Shown: positions 10,708-22,700 of the stretch, piece after piece
Layout of the letters: each line of letters starts with the position of its first letter
Numbering within the stretch: position 1 is the first letter of the stretch
Assembly (NCBI GenBank): GCA_023634235.1
Contig: JAMKCF010000009.1
Location: 3,720,001-3,784,000 of the forward strand
Reading direction: 5' to 3'
Length of the DNA: 64,000 bases
From: Pisaster brevispinus
Taxonomy: Eukaryota; Echinodermata; Asteroidea; Forcipulatida; Asteriidae
Made by a program: the position numbers and the translations under genes
The notes under the pieces: generated by a model
The model's input: only the letters and a program-made list of their open reading frames with translations
The model's database searches: none
Told to the model about the DNA's origin: nothing

Positions 10708-13700
10708 ATGAAGGGGCACTGGTCTGGATCCCATCGTGGGGGCAGCAATTCATCTTTGTACCTACCGGTTCACGCCAAGTTCCCAGTGCGTATCCTATTC
10801 CTTATCATCATCGCTCTACTGGTTGGGGTACTGATTACCGTCTGGAATGTCTACCAGTTACGCGCTATGCAGGAGTCACACATGGCCGGCTTACACTCAA
10901 AGGTTGAAGCAGGTGGTCGAGGTGATACTTCCAAACCAGTGTACTGGATCCACGCCAAAAGGGTCGGTATACTTTTTAAAGCTATTTTAAGGGTACTACA
11001 AAAATGAGCTTGGTCACTGCAATACTGCTAATTATAATACAAAATTAATGGTGTACATTAATTCCGGCCAGGGCCCAATTTCAAAGAGCTTCTTAAGCAC
11101 AAAAAGTAACTAAGCATATAACAAAATTATGATTATCAGAATAGGCCAAACTACCAAGTTGTGTGTGTAAAAATTATGAGTGGTATTCTGCTCATTTATA
11201 CTAACCAGAAAATTGTTAAGCATCTTTTCTCTGCTTAAGCAGCCCTGTATGAAATTGGGCCATGGTATTTGGGCTGGTAACCTTATTCTGGAAAGCATAA
11301 TTTTCTTATACGTAGCTACTTTTTGTGCTTAGTGTTTGAATCGTGGTCAGGACACTTGTGTCCTTGAACCAGACAGTTACACATCTCTCATTACTTCTCT
11401 TCAACCAGGGGTAAATGGATACCTGTGAGGGCACAGATGGTTCTTGTGGTTAATTTAGCTTGGTGCGCTACATATTTGGCAGCACAGGCTGTGTACTCCC
11501 AAGGGAGCTGAGATGGTTTAGCGAATAAAAAATAAATAAAAACATAGCCCAATGACCAAAGGTAATAATGTCGGAGCACAAAGTGCGAGTGCCATGATGG
11601 ATTTGAGTTGCTTTATAAGAAGCCACTTTTATTTTTAATATTCTTCTTCCTCTTATCTAAACCTTTACCATAATGTGATGTCACAGGATCAAAGTGAATG
11701 TACCCTTTCCAAAAACAATTTATGTGTTGTGCATTCGTTTATCTCTCCGATGAAATAACCTGGCTTCTTGCTCTTGATTGTGACAGCTTGAGTCTGGTTA
11801 CCTGGACCACGTCATGAGAGTCTTTGAGCGTATCGGCTACAGCCGAGGGGGACCCGACTCGGAATGGGATGTGTTATGGACTCATGATTATCCATTTACC
11901 GAGTTATCCATGGCTATTGAGAGAATGGAATCCCATCAGAAGGTAAAAGAGGACTTAGGTGCCTTGATTTATACCCATTCATTTCTTGTATTTATATTTA
12001 TTTTACCCAGTCAGTTTCCCTTGTGGTTTATTACTTGGTATTTGAAATAAATAAAAAGGTCTCATTCCCCTTAAGGTGATCCCTCTGCTGCCGCTTCCCA
12101 GGTTGTATCATAAACTTGGGTGTGATCCCTGGCTATACGGCAGTTACAGGTTGAATGTCTTCTGACTGGCATTCCTGCATGAAGTTGACAAAAAAGGGAG
12201 ACTGCCAACACTAGGAATAGATAGCCAGCATGTTAATCTGGAAGTTGCATGTTCAAGTCGCGCTCTAGTTATGTTTTTTTTGTTCAAGCCAAAGTAATTT
12301 TAAAATTTACCCAGTCAGCTTCCCTTGTGGTGTATTACCCCAAATTATCTAAATTGTTATCATATCAGTAACAAATGCACTGAATTGAGGGCCATATGGG
12401 TTTCTTTTGGAAAATCAGCTTTCTCTTTTAAAACAGTGGTCCGCTGGCCAAATGCCACCTGTTTCCAGGTCTTGTCTAGTAATACTCTGCTACGTTAGCA
12501 AGTCTTCAAATCATGCAGTCAGATTCTGAAAGTGTTGTATTGGACGCAACCTCTACTCTGACATGACGTCTTCTTTTCCTTTTTTTTTTCTGCAGTTGAA
12601 CCATTTTCCAGGGATGGGGTTTATCACACAGAAGGTGCAGCTGGCGACATCGGACGTTGAGTTTGTTCCAAGAGCCTACAAGATGCCACAACAAAAGGAG
12701 CAGTTCTTAGCAGAGGTCAGTGTTTTGCCTCGTAGACTTATCCCATCTTGATTTATTAAATTTCTGGAATTGTTTTTTAAACAACATGTGAAAAACTACA
12801 CTTATGTAAGTTCACCTATTGATAAGAAAATAGCTTAAAGAATATGGACAATATTTGTAATTGTCAAGGACTTTATGTGACCCAACATATACATGAAATA
12901 ACAAACATGTATAAGTCGGTCATCAAAGTCACAAGAAAATAGCGAAAAACCCCATCACTGTTTACAGACATCAGATAGCGCCCTCACAAGATCAAAACTA
13001 ACTGGGCAAGGCAGATTTTACTTAGTAAAGGGCACCTAAATGAAGGAAATAACCATTTGCACTGGACAATTTTAAAGTGGGCAGTAAGGCAATGGCTAGG
13101 GGCATGGAGGCAACGGCTAGGGGGCATGGAGGCAACGGCTAGGGGCATGGAGGCAATGGCTAGGGGCATGGAGGCAATGGCTAGGGGCATGGAGGCAATG
13201 GCTAGGGGCATGGAGGCACTTGTCTCCATGGAGTATCAGGCCTGTTGGTGATTAAGCTAAAACCAGGTTTGGGTAATTGCTAACTTCACACACTATAAAG
13301 AGAAACTCCATAGCAGCAATGGAGACAATCATCATTTATTGGTGTGAAACTTGGACCCTCACTAAGTCCATGGCCAAGTCCCCTGATGCCGGTTATACTC
13401 GGATGCTCTAGATGACCTTTAACGCCAGCTGGATGCAGAAAGTGACCAATGAATAACTCTATGGTGAACACCCCTAGCTGACCAACAAGATGGCAGGAAG
13501 ACGGCACAACCGACTGGGCACTGTCTGCGACACCCAGAGCTGCCTGCCAGTCAAGTCTTCATCTGGGAACCGACCCATGAGAATATGGACTGTAGGTATC
13601 CTTCCAAAACCATGGTCAAGATGCAAGATAGCAGGAAGATGGCTGCAACTTGCCGCGCACTGTCTCCGACACCCAGAGTTGCCTGCCAGCCAAGTTATCA

Positions 13701-16700
13701 TCTGGAAACCAACCTGTGGGAAGATGAAGTGTGGGCATCCTTCCAAAATCATGGTCAAGACCCTGATGGAGGAACTTGTTGCTGTGGGTGCTGATGAGCT
13801 CAAACACTGATGATACAATGGGACTTGCTGTGCATCAGTCATCATACCTGACACAATCAAAAGTTGTAGTCAATTGATGATGGTGATGATGATGATTATG
13901 ATGAACTTATTGAGTTGAATAGTTACAATAAATCTTTTCTCTTTGATCTTTTTTTTCTTCATGCAACTGGTCAGGCTTCAGAAAACAAGGATAAACTTTG
14001 GGTGCAGAAAAGTAACGCACATCGAGGCATCAAAGTCAAACCAGTATCAGGTCAGTTCAAGTTTTTATAAACACTAAGTGAACATCTTAGATATATTCCT
14101 TTTCAATTCTGAACATACTTTTTATCAGTCGCACCTTCAGTCGGCTTTGTTCCAATAGTTTTGTTTGCTAAGAAGGTTCCAGTGGAAAGTTTATCTGGAG
14201 ATGAGATTGAAATATGAAGTAAATACTTTGACAAGCCGAAAGAAACATTCTATGGAACATTATACAAAGAGTGAATGTTTACGAGTGCGAGGGTGAGGAT
14301 ATTTTCGTCAGTTGGAAGATGGAATGTTCCATTCAACGCAGCACAGTCCCTCTTTTCAACGAATGAACAAATTCTCCCCACAGCACGACTGCAATACATT
14401 CGTAGTTTGCTTTATATAACACCCAAGTAGATTGGGATTGGAGGATTTGATTTAGAGGATAAAACTAAGAATTTGAACGTAATGTACAAGATTTAATTCT
14501 GGCAACCACTATGAGGCCGTTTTGTACGGTTGTGTATAACACATGGAGGCCATTTTGTACGGTTGTGTATAACCCATGGAGGCCATTTTGTACGGTTGTG
14601 TATAACACATGGAGGCCATTTTGTACGGTTGTGTATAACACATGGTGTGGTGAATTTCTGGTGTGGTTTAGCGTGCAATAGTAAAAAATTATTGGACAAA
14701 AATGATATAATAATTAACTTTAGTGGCTATTTTGAATGTGCCATGTCTGTCTACAGGAAACTCCTGGCATATTAGAGATGCAAAACATGTATATGTATAT
14801 AAAGACACGTTGTACAACATTTAAGATACCTAAGCAAACAAATGAGTTTTAAAAAAAATATATGCAGAGAGATTGGTGAAACATAGTACCAAAATGCATG
14901 GTTTGGGATTAATGAGAGCCATGTGACCCATAATCCTCCAATCAAATGACAAGGATCTACTTGGGCGAAACACAATAGCTGATGTCTCTAATGTGTGTAC
15001 TCTAACATTTTTCAAACCGAAAAACCTGATAGAAACAGTAACACCTCTCTTAATTGTGGTTTTCCGAATCTTGTAGAATTGGACCTGAGTGCAGCCAACA
15101 CTTTCATCCAGGAGTTTGTCCGCAATCCATTTTTAATCGATGGTCGTAAGTTTGATATTGGGATCTATACTGTAGTGACGTCCATTAACCCTCTACGTGT
15201 CTACATCGTTGACGATGAAACGCTGGTCCGCTTCTGTGCCAAAGATTACCTTCCTGAGGATTTCAACGACGTGGATAAGTACGTGGTGGCGGATGACTAC
15301 ACACCGATGTGGCAGGTACAAAATAACAATTGACACACAACCCCCCCCCCCCCCCATATCGGCCTTCCAAATTACTTCTCAATTTACCTCCAAAGTTGAC
15401 AAAATTCCCCCAAAATAGTCACAAACCCTAAACGATAAGTGCACTGGGTTCTTTTACGTGCATTTCACAACACGCGAGACCAACAGCTTTACCTTCCAAC
15501 TGAAGGACGAAGCAATAATGTTTAAGTGTCTTGCTTAAGGACACAGGTGTCAAGACCAGGACACAAACCACACGCTACTGATGAGAAACACCAGAGCTTA
15601 AGTCCAGTGCACTTGACCCCTTGTTGACCCCTTGGCCACGACATGACATGTAAATGATGCCCACAATGAGGAGAGCTTGGTTTTTGTCAAAAGTCTGTTT
15701 TCCTGTGATCCATTGGTTGCCTGGTCTGGTCATCATGTGCTGTAGTATTGCACCATTCAGGGGAGATTCTCGCCTAAAATAACAACATTTTCAGGGTTTG
15801 AGATTTAGACAATTTATACAATTGAGTATCAGGGCTCGACTTTGGGGAAAAAAATCCACAAGACTGCAGGGCTTGTAGTTCAAAACTTTTACTAGACCAG
15901 AAAATTTGTTACAAGACCAGAATCAAAATGAGAACACTATCTGACACAGTTTCACATTTGAGTTTTTTTTTGTATCAAGCACTAAGAGAAGATTTATCAA
16001 GTTTTTCTTATGGGTAATACTTCAATACTCAACGGAAAGATATTTGTATTTTTCAGTTTAAATTTAAAATTCAGTGAGGTGTTACTAATACAAAAACAAA
16101 AGACTGCCGGACTTGTACGGTTGTAAGTTTACTGGTCCGATGCTAAAATCACTGGCTTGGGGCCTGCGATCCAGTGTTAATTTCGAGCCCTGAGTATTCA
16201 CGACATCAGAGTCCAAGCGCTGGCTTTGAAGCAATGAGGTTTTTTTTTTTACCTGTACTGGGTTTCCCAAGATGCATTGCGGTATATTTATAAGATGTCA
16301 CTTGTTGCATATGGGCTATTGAGTGTTCACCACATATATCACCATGGCAACATGGAGTAGAATGACAAGTGACAGAACAGAATGGAAATTGCTGGAGGAG
16401 GGCTTCATTCGACATGGGATGAGTACTGCCTGATGATGATGATGATGGGGATGGGGATGATGATGATGATATAATTGAATAATCTAGTTGTTGAATATTT
16501 TCTTAAATAAGTTGTTTCTTTCAATGTTTTCTTCAGATGCCATCTTTTGAAAAGTTGTTCAATCAGCAACATTTCTCCTTCAAAGAATCACTGAATTCCT
16601 ACATAAGATCTAAAGGTAAGAATTGGTTACATTTTCATGGATGAAGAGGCAGCCAAAAGGACAAAATGTTGCGTAGTTGTAAATAATAGTAATAATAACA

Positions 16701-19700
16701 ATAATACGCAGTTCTTGTATAGCTCTTTATCACATCCAGCAGGCGTCTCAAAGTGCTCATTTTTACAGCAGGTAGGAAGAGCTTGAATTATGAGACCCAT
16801 TTGTATAGCACCTTGTAAGGATGTACAAAGTGATACAGTGCAATCTGCTGTCACTGCCAGAAACATCAAGCAAACCCCTTTACATACATTACACAACACA
16901 CAAGACCTATGACCTCACGTTCCCAAAGACGAAGCAATAATGGTTAATCTAGGGTTAAGTTTGGTTTTTAACATCGTAATGCTGATTTGCAGGCAAAATT
17001 ATCAAGAAAGATACAATGAAAGTCAAGTGTCTACTTATTGAGAAAAATGGTGAAAAGTGTCACGGTACTTTCATCAAGAACACCTATAGCAAGGTGACAG
17101 CGGGGACAACCACATCTATGGCCTTATTGAGGGCAGCATACAAAAGGACACCGTGGAAATTTTCAAAAGTGGCCTGCAGGTGATCTTTAGAGATTCAAAT
17201 TTGTTGATACACTTTCATTGATTTCTAATCAACTTGGCTCTTCAGACGAAATAATTCACGGCCAGGACACACCAGTTTATAATCAAGCTTGGAACTTTAA
17301 TCCAATTTCCTTCCAGACAATCTCTATAATTTAACATTTGAAATCTCACAACATCAGTGTGAAAGTAAAAAAAAAATCCACAAGTTAGTTTGTAGTGAAG
17401 TGAGTTAATCTATTTGATTGAATTTTTCATTCATAATTTCAGGAATGGATTCATCTAAAGTAAACTCTCAAGTCTATAGTGCAATTCAAAGTGTATTTCT
17501 GAGCAAACACCCACAACTTTTAAAAGGTCTCAGCAAATATCAACATAAAAAGTAAGTAGTTAAGGGTTATTTACACTGCCTGAAACAAATTGCATGTGAG
17601 TGTTGGCCTGTGGCATGTCGTGGCCGAGTGGTTAAGAGCACCGGACTCAAGCTCCGGTGTTTCTAATCAGCAGGGTTTGGGTTCAGGTCCCTGTTGTTGC
17701 ACTTATGTCTTTGAGCAAGATACTTTACCATAATTGCTTTGTCCTTTAGATGGGACATTAAGACGTAGGTCCCCTGTATTAGGATTGGTAGTGCACACAA
17801 AAGAACCCAGAACACTTATCATGGAAGAGTAGGGGTTAACCCCAGTGTTTCTGGTTCACATAGCAAGCACCCTTGTTTACAGGTTTCCTCAGGCTTGCGA
17901 GCTAGAGTGGTTAAGTTCACTTATGAGGCATCCTTGGTTTCATTACCAGATATAGGATATTTTACAAAGGTTTGAATATTGACTGCACTGATGTGCATTG
18001 TGTATTTGTTTGTGAAACCACACACACAGATTTTTGTCATTTAATTGGTGGAATGTTCATGGAAGATTTATAATGCCTCAAGAGCTCTTGTGATGGGTGT
18101 CAGGGCTCAAATTTGACGGTGGAACACGGGCCTGAAGCCAGTGATTTTAGCCTTGGGCCAGTAAGCTCATGCCCTGACAAGTCCGGCGGTTTTGTGTTTT
18201 TCAATTGAATAATAATTAACAGAAAGAAATGATGTTCAAATGTTGACCTTGATTCTGGTATTTATACTTGTCTGTTGAGTAGCCAAATAAACTAACCCAT
18301 AAGACAAATTGATAATCTTCTCTTGGTGCTTGTTCAAATAAAAACAATTTACACGTTAAACTGTTCAGAAAGCTATTTCTCATGAAGATTCTTGTCTTGT
18401 GAAATAAATTCTGGTTCGGTAAACAGGTTGAGCTACAAGCCCTGCGGTCTTGTGGAATTTCACCCCAAATTGGAGCCTGTGTGTAACAAAAACAATCTAC
18501 AATCTACAAGTTTCCAACAAAAACATGGCTAAAATGGCTTGAAGGTTTTAAGAAACGTCTTCTTTAACACACAACAAATATCCACATAAGATTCCAAACT
18601 TATCACTTCGGTCTTCACACAAGCTTGATTGTTAAGAACTTAAGATATTGCCTCTAATAAAAGAGGTCTATGGTTTTGAATTTCAATCTCAATGTTTTGG
18701 AGGCATTTTGCATGCAACTTCATTAGGCAATTTTTTTTCATGACATGCTTGTACTCCAAAGTAACTTTTGTTTGTATTCTGTTTTATTTTTTCTTTCCAG
18801 TGTATTTTTTGAGTTGATGCGGTTTGATTTTGTTTTGGATGAGTACCTCAATCTGTATCTCATGGAGGTAACGTTCATTGCGTTTCATTTTATGCTTAGT
18901 CGTATGTTTGCTTTAAAGTCACACATTGGTTTTAAAAAAATGAAGTTAAAACACAATTTTATAAAGTCTGACTGTTCATGGTGTTTAACTTAGAGGTAGA
19001 GTCGTAGATTGGTAAATACTCTAAAAAATTAATGACCATAAAAACTTACTTGGTGAGAAGCACTGCAGCTATTGATACTATAAACTATTTTGAGAAAGGA
19101 TCCCTTTCGAGGTAATATGGTTTGGATATTTTGTTACCCCAAACATTTGAATCTGAGAAACGATTCATGCATGAATCGTTTCTTAGAGTTCTCAAATTTT
19201 CGTTGTGTCCGTCAGAGATGCAGTTGGTACCTGCTGTTACTTACCCTTTATGAAAATTTTCAATTTTTTGTTCTTTTTCAAGTATCAATATATCCCAAAA
19301 TATAGCATAGGCCCATGTATCTTTGGTCAAGTTAAATAGAAATGCATCAGTTGAGCTTACTGCATCATTTTAAAGCCTAAAATCACAACTTAAAAATTGT
19401 CCCAAATTTGACAAAAATGCTGGACTAACCTCTTATGACTTTTTCAGCTTTTGGCCTGATTTTTCAACTATCATCGTTTCCCAAAATATAGCTTTTAGCC
19501 TGGGTCAAGTTAAAATCATGGTCTGATTATCCCTTTAATTAAAAGATAGGATTAAAATTGCCCCGTCTGGTTCTGTAATGTAGAAAACCAAAGAACTTTT
19601 AAAAAAAAGCAGAACATTTTTCTTTAGTCACTATCGAGGTAGTGATAAATCATTTTACATTTTGCAGAACAGATGCTTTCTTGATTCACAAACATTTCAT

Positions 19701-22700
19701 AAAAAGGTGAATACATGGACTGAAGTATTTTTTATTTCATCTGGAAAACTAGTAGTAACAATAATGAATTTTAATTGGTGGAAAGACCTCTTTATACCGA
19801 ACCAGCCTATTCAGACAAGAGCCCAAGACCATGGCCAATAACAGTAACAAAAACGTCTGCTTTGTAAATTAAATCTGAGATTATGACTTTCATGGTATTT
19901 CTCTCGATAGGTCAACATGTCGCCCAATCTTTCTTCAAATCACTTCATGCCAAACAAGTTTTTATATGAACACGTCATCTTTAACATCTTGAGTGTAGCC
20001 GGTGTAGCAAGAAATGTTCCACGTAGCCTTAAAAAGGGGTAAGTATTGAAACAAGCAGCTGCTCCTGCAAGTTTCAAACTTGCGCTCATAAGTTTTAAGC
20101 TATTGCATGCAAGTTAAGCTTGTACAAGCCAAATATGCCACCTCAAATTCATGAAATTGGGCCTTGAAATATGCGTGCTTCCTGCAATCATCTGATAGTG
20201 CCTTCATTTGACTCAATTTCAAACTTGCGCTCATAAGTTTTAAGCTATTGCATGCAAGTTAAGCTTGTACAAGCCAAATATGCCACCTCAAATTCATGAA
20301 ATTGGGCCTTGAAATATGCGTGCTTCCTGCAATTATCTGATAGTGCCTTCATTTGACTCAATTTCCTCAAGCCATGTTTACACACTCCTCACCATGTTTA
20401 AACATGGGCACGTGATCTCCTCTCGACCAATCAGAAGCCTACAATCATTCGTCTTGGGCAAACACCCAAAATGTCACATAATTTTCATTACTGGTTCCTC
20501 ACTTATTTTTGCTTAGCAAGTTAATTTGTTACACAAGTTTTCTAGCTGTGAAATTTGGCCCTGGCTGGAACAGCATTTGTCAAGCGTCGACAAATTTTCT
20601 TAAAACAAGTGACCTACCCCAAAACGCTTAGTGTACATTGCTTGATTGGTGAGGGGCTCCCTGCCAAGTCGGGGTACAGTCCTTATTGTGAAGATTTGAA
20701 AACAAATAAAAGACTCTCTCTTTCTGTTTGTTGTCCAGTCCAGAGGATGCCAGAGCAATGGAAGTGAGCGAGAAGGACATTCTGGTCAAATCGGACATCT
20801 GTGGCAGCTTGCAATGCATAACATGTGTTTCAAGTGTGAGTATTTCAACTTGTTGTTTTACTGATGATCAGTGAAAACTTTTGTGAAATGTTGAACCCTC
20901 AATGCTTAGGAGACAATGCTCTTGTGATTTGCTCAAATATTCGGCTACAACATTAGGTTCAATGTTGTGCCCCAAAATGACTAAAAATGTAAGGCTTAAC
21001 CCTTGTGATTTGTTCAAATATAAGGCTCTTGTGTTAGGTTAAATTTTTTGTCCAAAACTGGCTAAAAAAGCAAGGTTTACCCCTTGTGATTTGCTCAAAC
21101 ATTCAGCTATAATGTTAGGTTCAATGTTTTGACCTCAAATGACTAAAAATGGTAGGCTTACCTCTTGTCATTTGTTCAAATTTTCAGCTATAACATTCGG
21201 TTCAATTTTTTGCACCAAAATGACTAAAAATGCAAGGCTTACCTCTTGTGATTTGTTCAAAAATAAGGCTATTGTGTTAGGTTCAATGTTGTGCCCCAAA
21301 ATGACTAAAAAAGCAAAATTTACCCCTTGTCATTTGTTCAAATTTTCAGCTATAATGTTGGGCTCAATGTTGTGCCCCAAAATAACTAAAAATGCAAGGC
21401 TTACCCCTTTTGATTTGTACTAATATAAAGCTATTGTGTTAGCTTCAATTTTTTGCCCCAAAATGACTAAAAATGCTAGGTTTACCCCTTTGTGATTTGT
21501 TCAAATATTTGGCTTTAGTATTAGTTTCAATGTTTTTGCACCAAAATGATAAAAAATGCTAGGCTTACCCCTTGTCATTTGTTCATATTTTCAGCTGTAA
21601 CCTAAGGTTCAATGTTGTGCCCCAAATTGACTAAAAATGCAAGGCTTACCCCTTGTGATTTGTTCAAATTTTCAGCTATAACCTTTGGTTCAATGTTGTG
21701 CCCAAAAATGACTAAAAATGCAAGGCTTAACCCTTGTGATTGGTTCAAATATAAGGCTATTGTGTTAGGTTAAATTTTTTGCCCCAAAATGGCTAAAAAA
21801 GCAAGGTTTACCTCTTGTAATTTGCTCAAACATTCAGCTATAACGTTAGGTTCAATGTTTTGCCCCAAATATTCAGCTGTAACCTAAGGTTCAATGTTGT
21901 GCCCCAAAATGACTAAAAATGGTAGGCTTACCCTTTGTGATTTGTTCAAATTTGAGGCTATTGTGCCCCAAAATGACTAAAAATGCAAGGCTTAACCCTT
22001 GTGATTTGTTCAAATATAAGGCTATTGTGTTAGGTTAAATTTTTTGCCCCAAAATGGTTAAAAAAAATAACTAAAAATGCTAGGCTTACCCCTTGTTATT
22101 TGTTCACATTTTCAGCTATAACCTTAGATTCAATGTTGTGCCCCAAAATTACTAAAATGCTAGGCTTACCCCTTGTGATTTGTTCAAATATTTTGCTTGA
22201 GTATTAGTTTCAATGTTTTTGCGCCTTACTAAAATTGCTAGGCTTACCTCTTGTCATTTGCTCAAACATTCAGCTATAACGTTAGGTTAAATTTTTTGCA
22301 CCAAAATGACTAAAAATGCAAGGCTTACCCCTTGTGATTTTTTCAAAGTTTCAGCTATAACGTAAGGTTCAATGTTTTGCCCCAAAATGACTAAAAATGG
22401 TAGGCTTACCCTTTGTGAGGCTATAGTGTAAGGTTAAATGTTTTTCACAAAAATGAAAAAAAAATGCTAGGCTTACCCCTTGTCATTTGTTCAAATTTTC
22501 AGCTGTAATCTTAGGTTCAATGTTTTTCACCAAAATGAAAAAAATGCTTTGTGATTTCTTCAAATTTTAGGCTATAGTGTTAGGATCATTGTTTTGCCCC
22601 CAAATAACTAAAAATGCAAGGTTTACCTCTTGTGATTTGTTCAAATATAAGGGTATGGCATTAGGTTCAATTTTTTTGCACCAAAATGACTAAAAATGCA

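Noticed and set aside
12984..13251. Open frames of MEAMARG or SMPLAIA repeats
   Set aside because: They come from the 21-bp minisatellite, whose length keeps frames open by default; it sits inside an intron without splice sites.
17613..17695. tRNA gene
   Set aside because: A box is good but the B box is degraded and the sequence continues into a SINE body shared with other loci.
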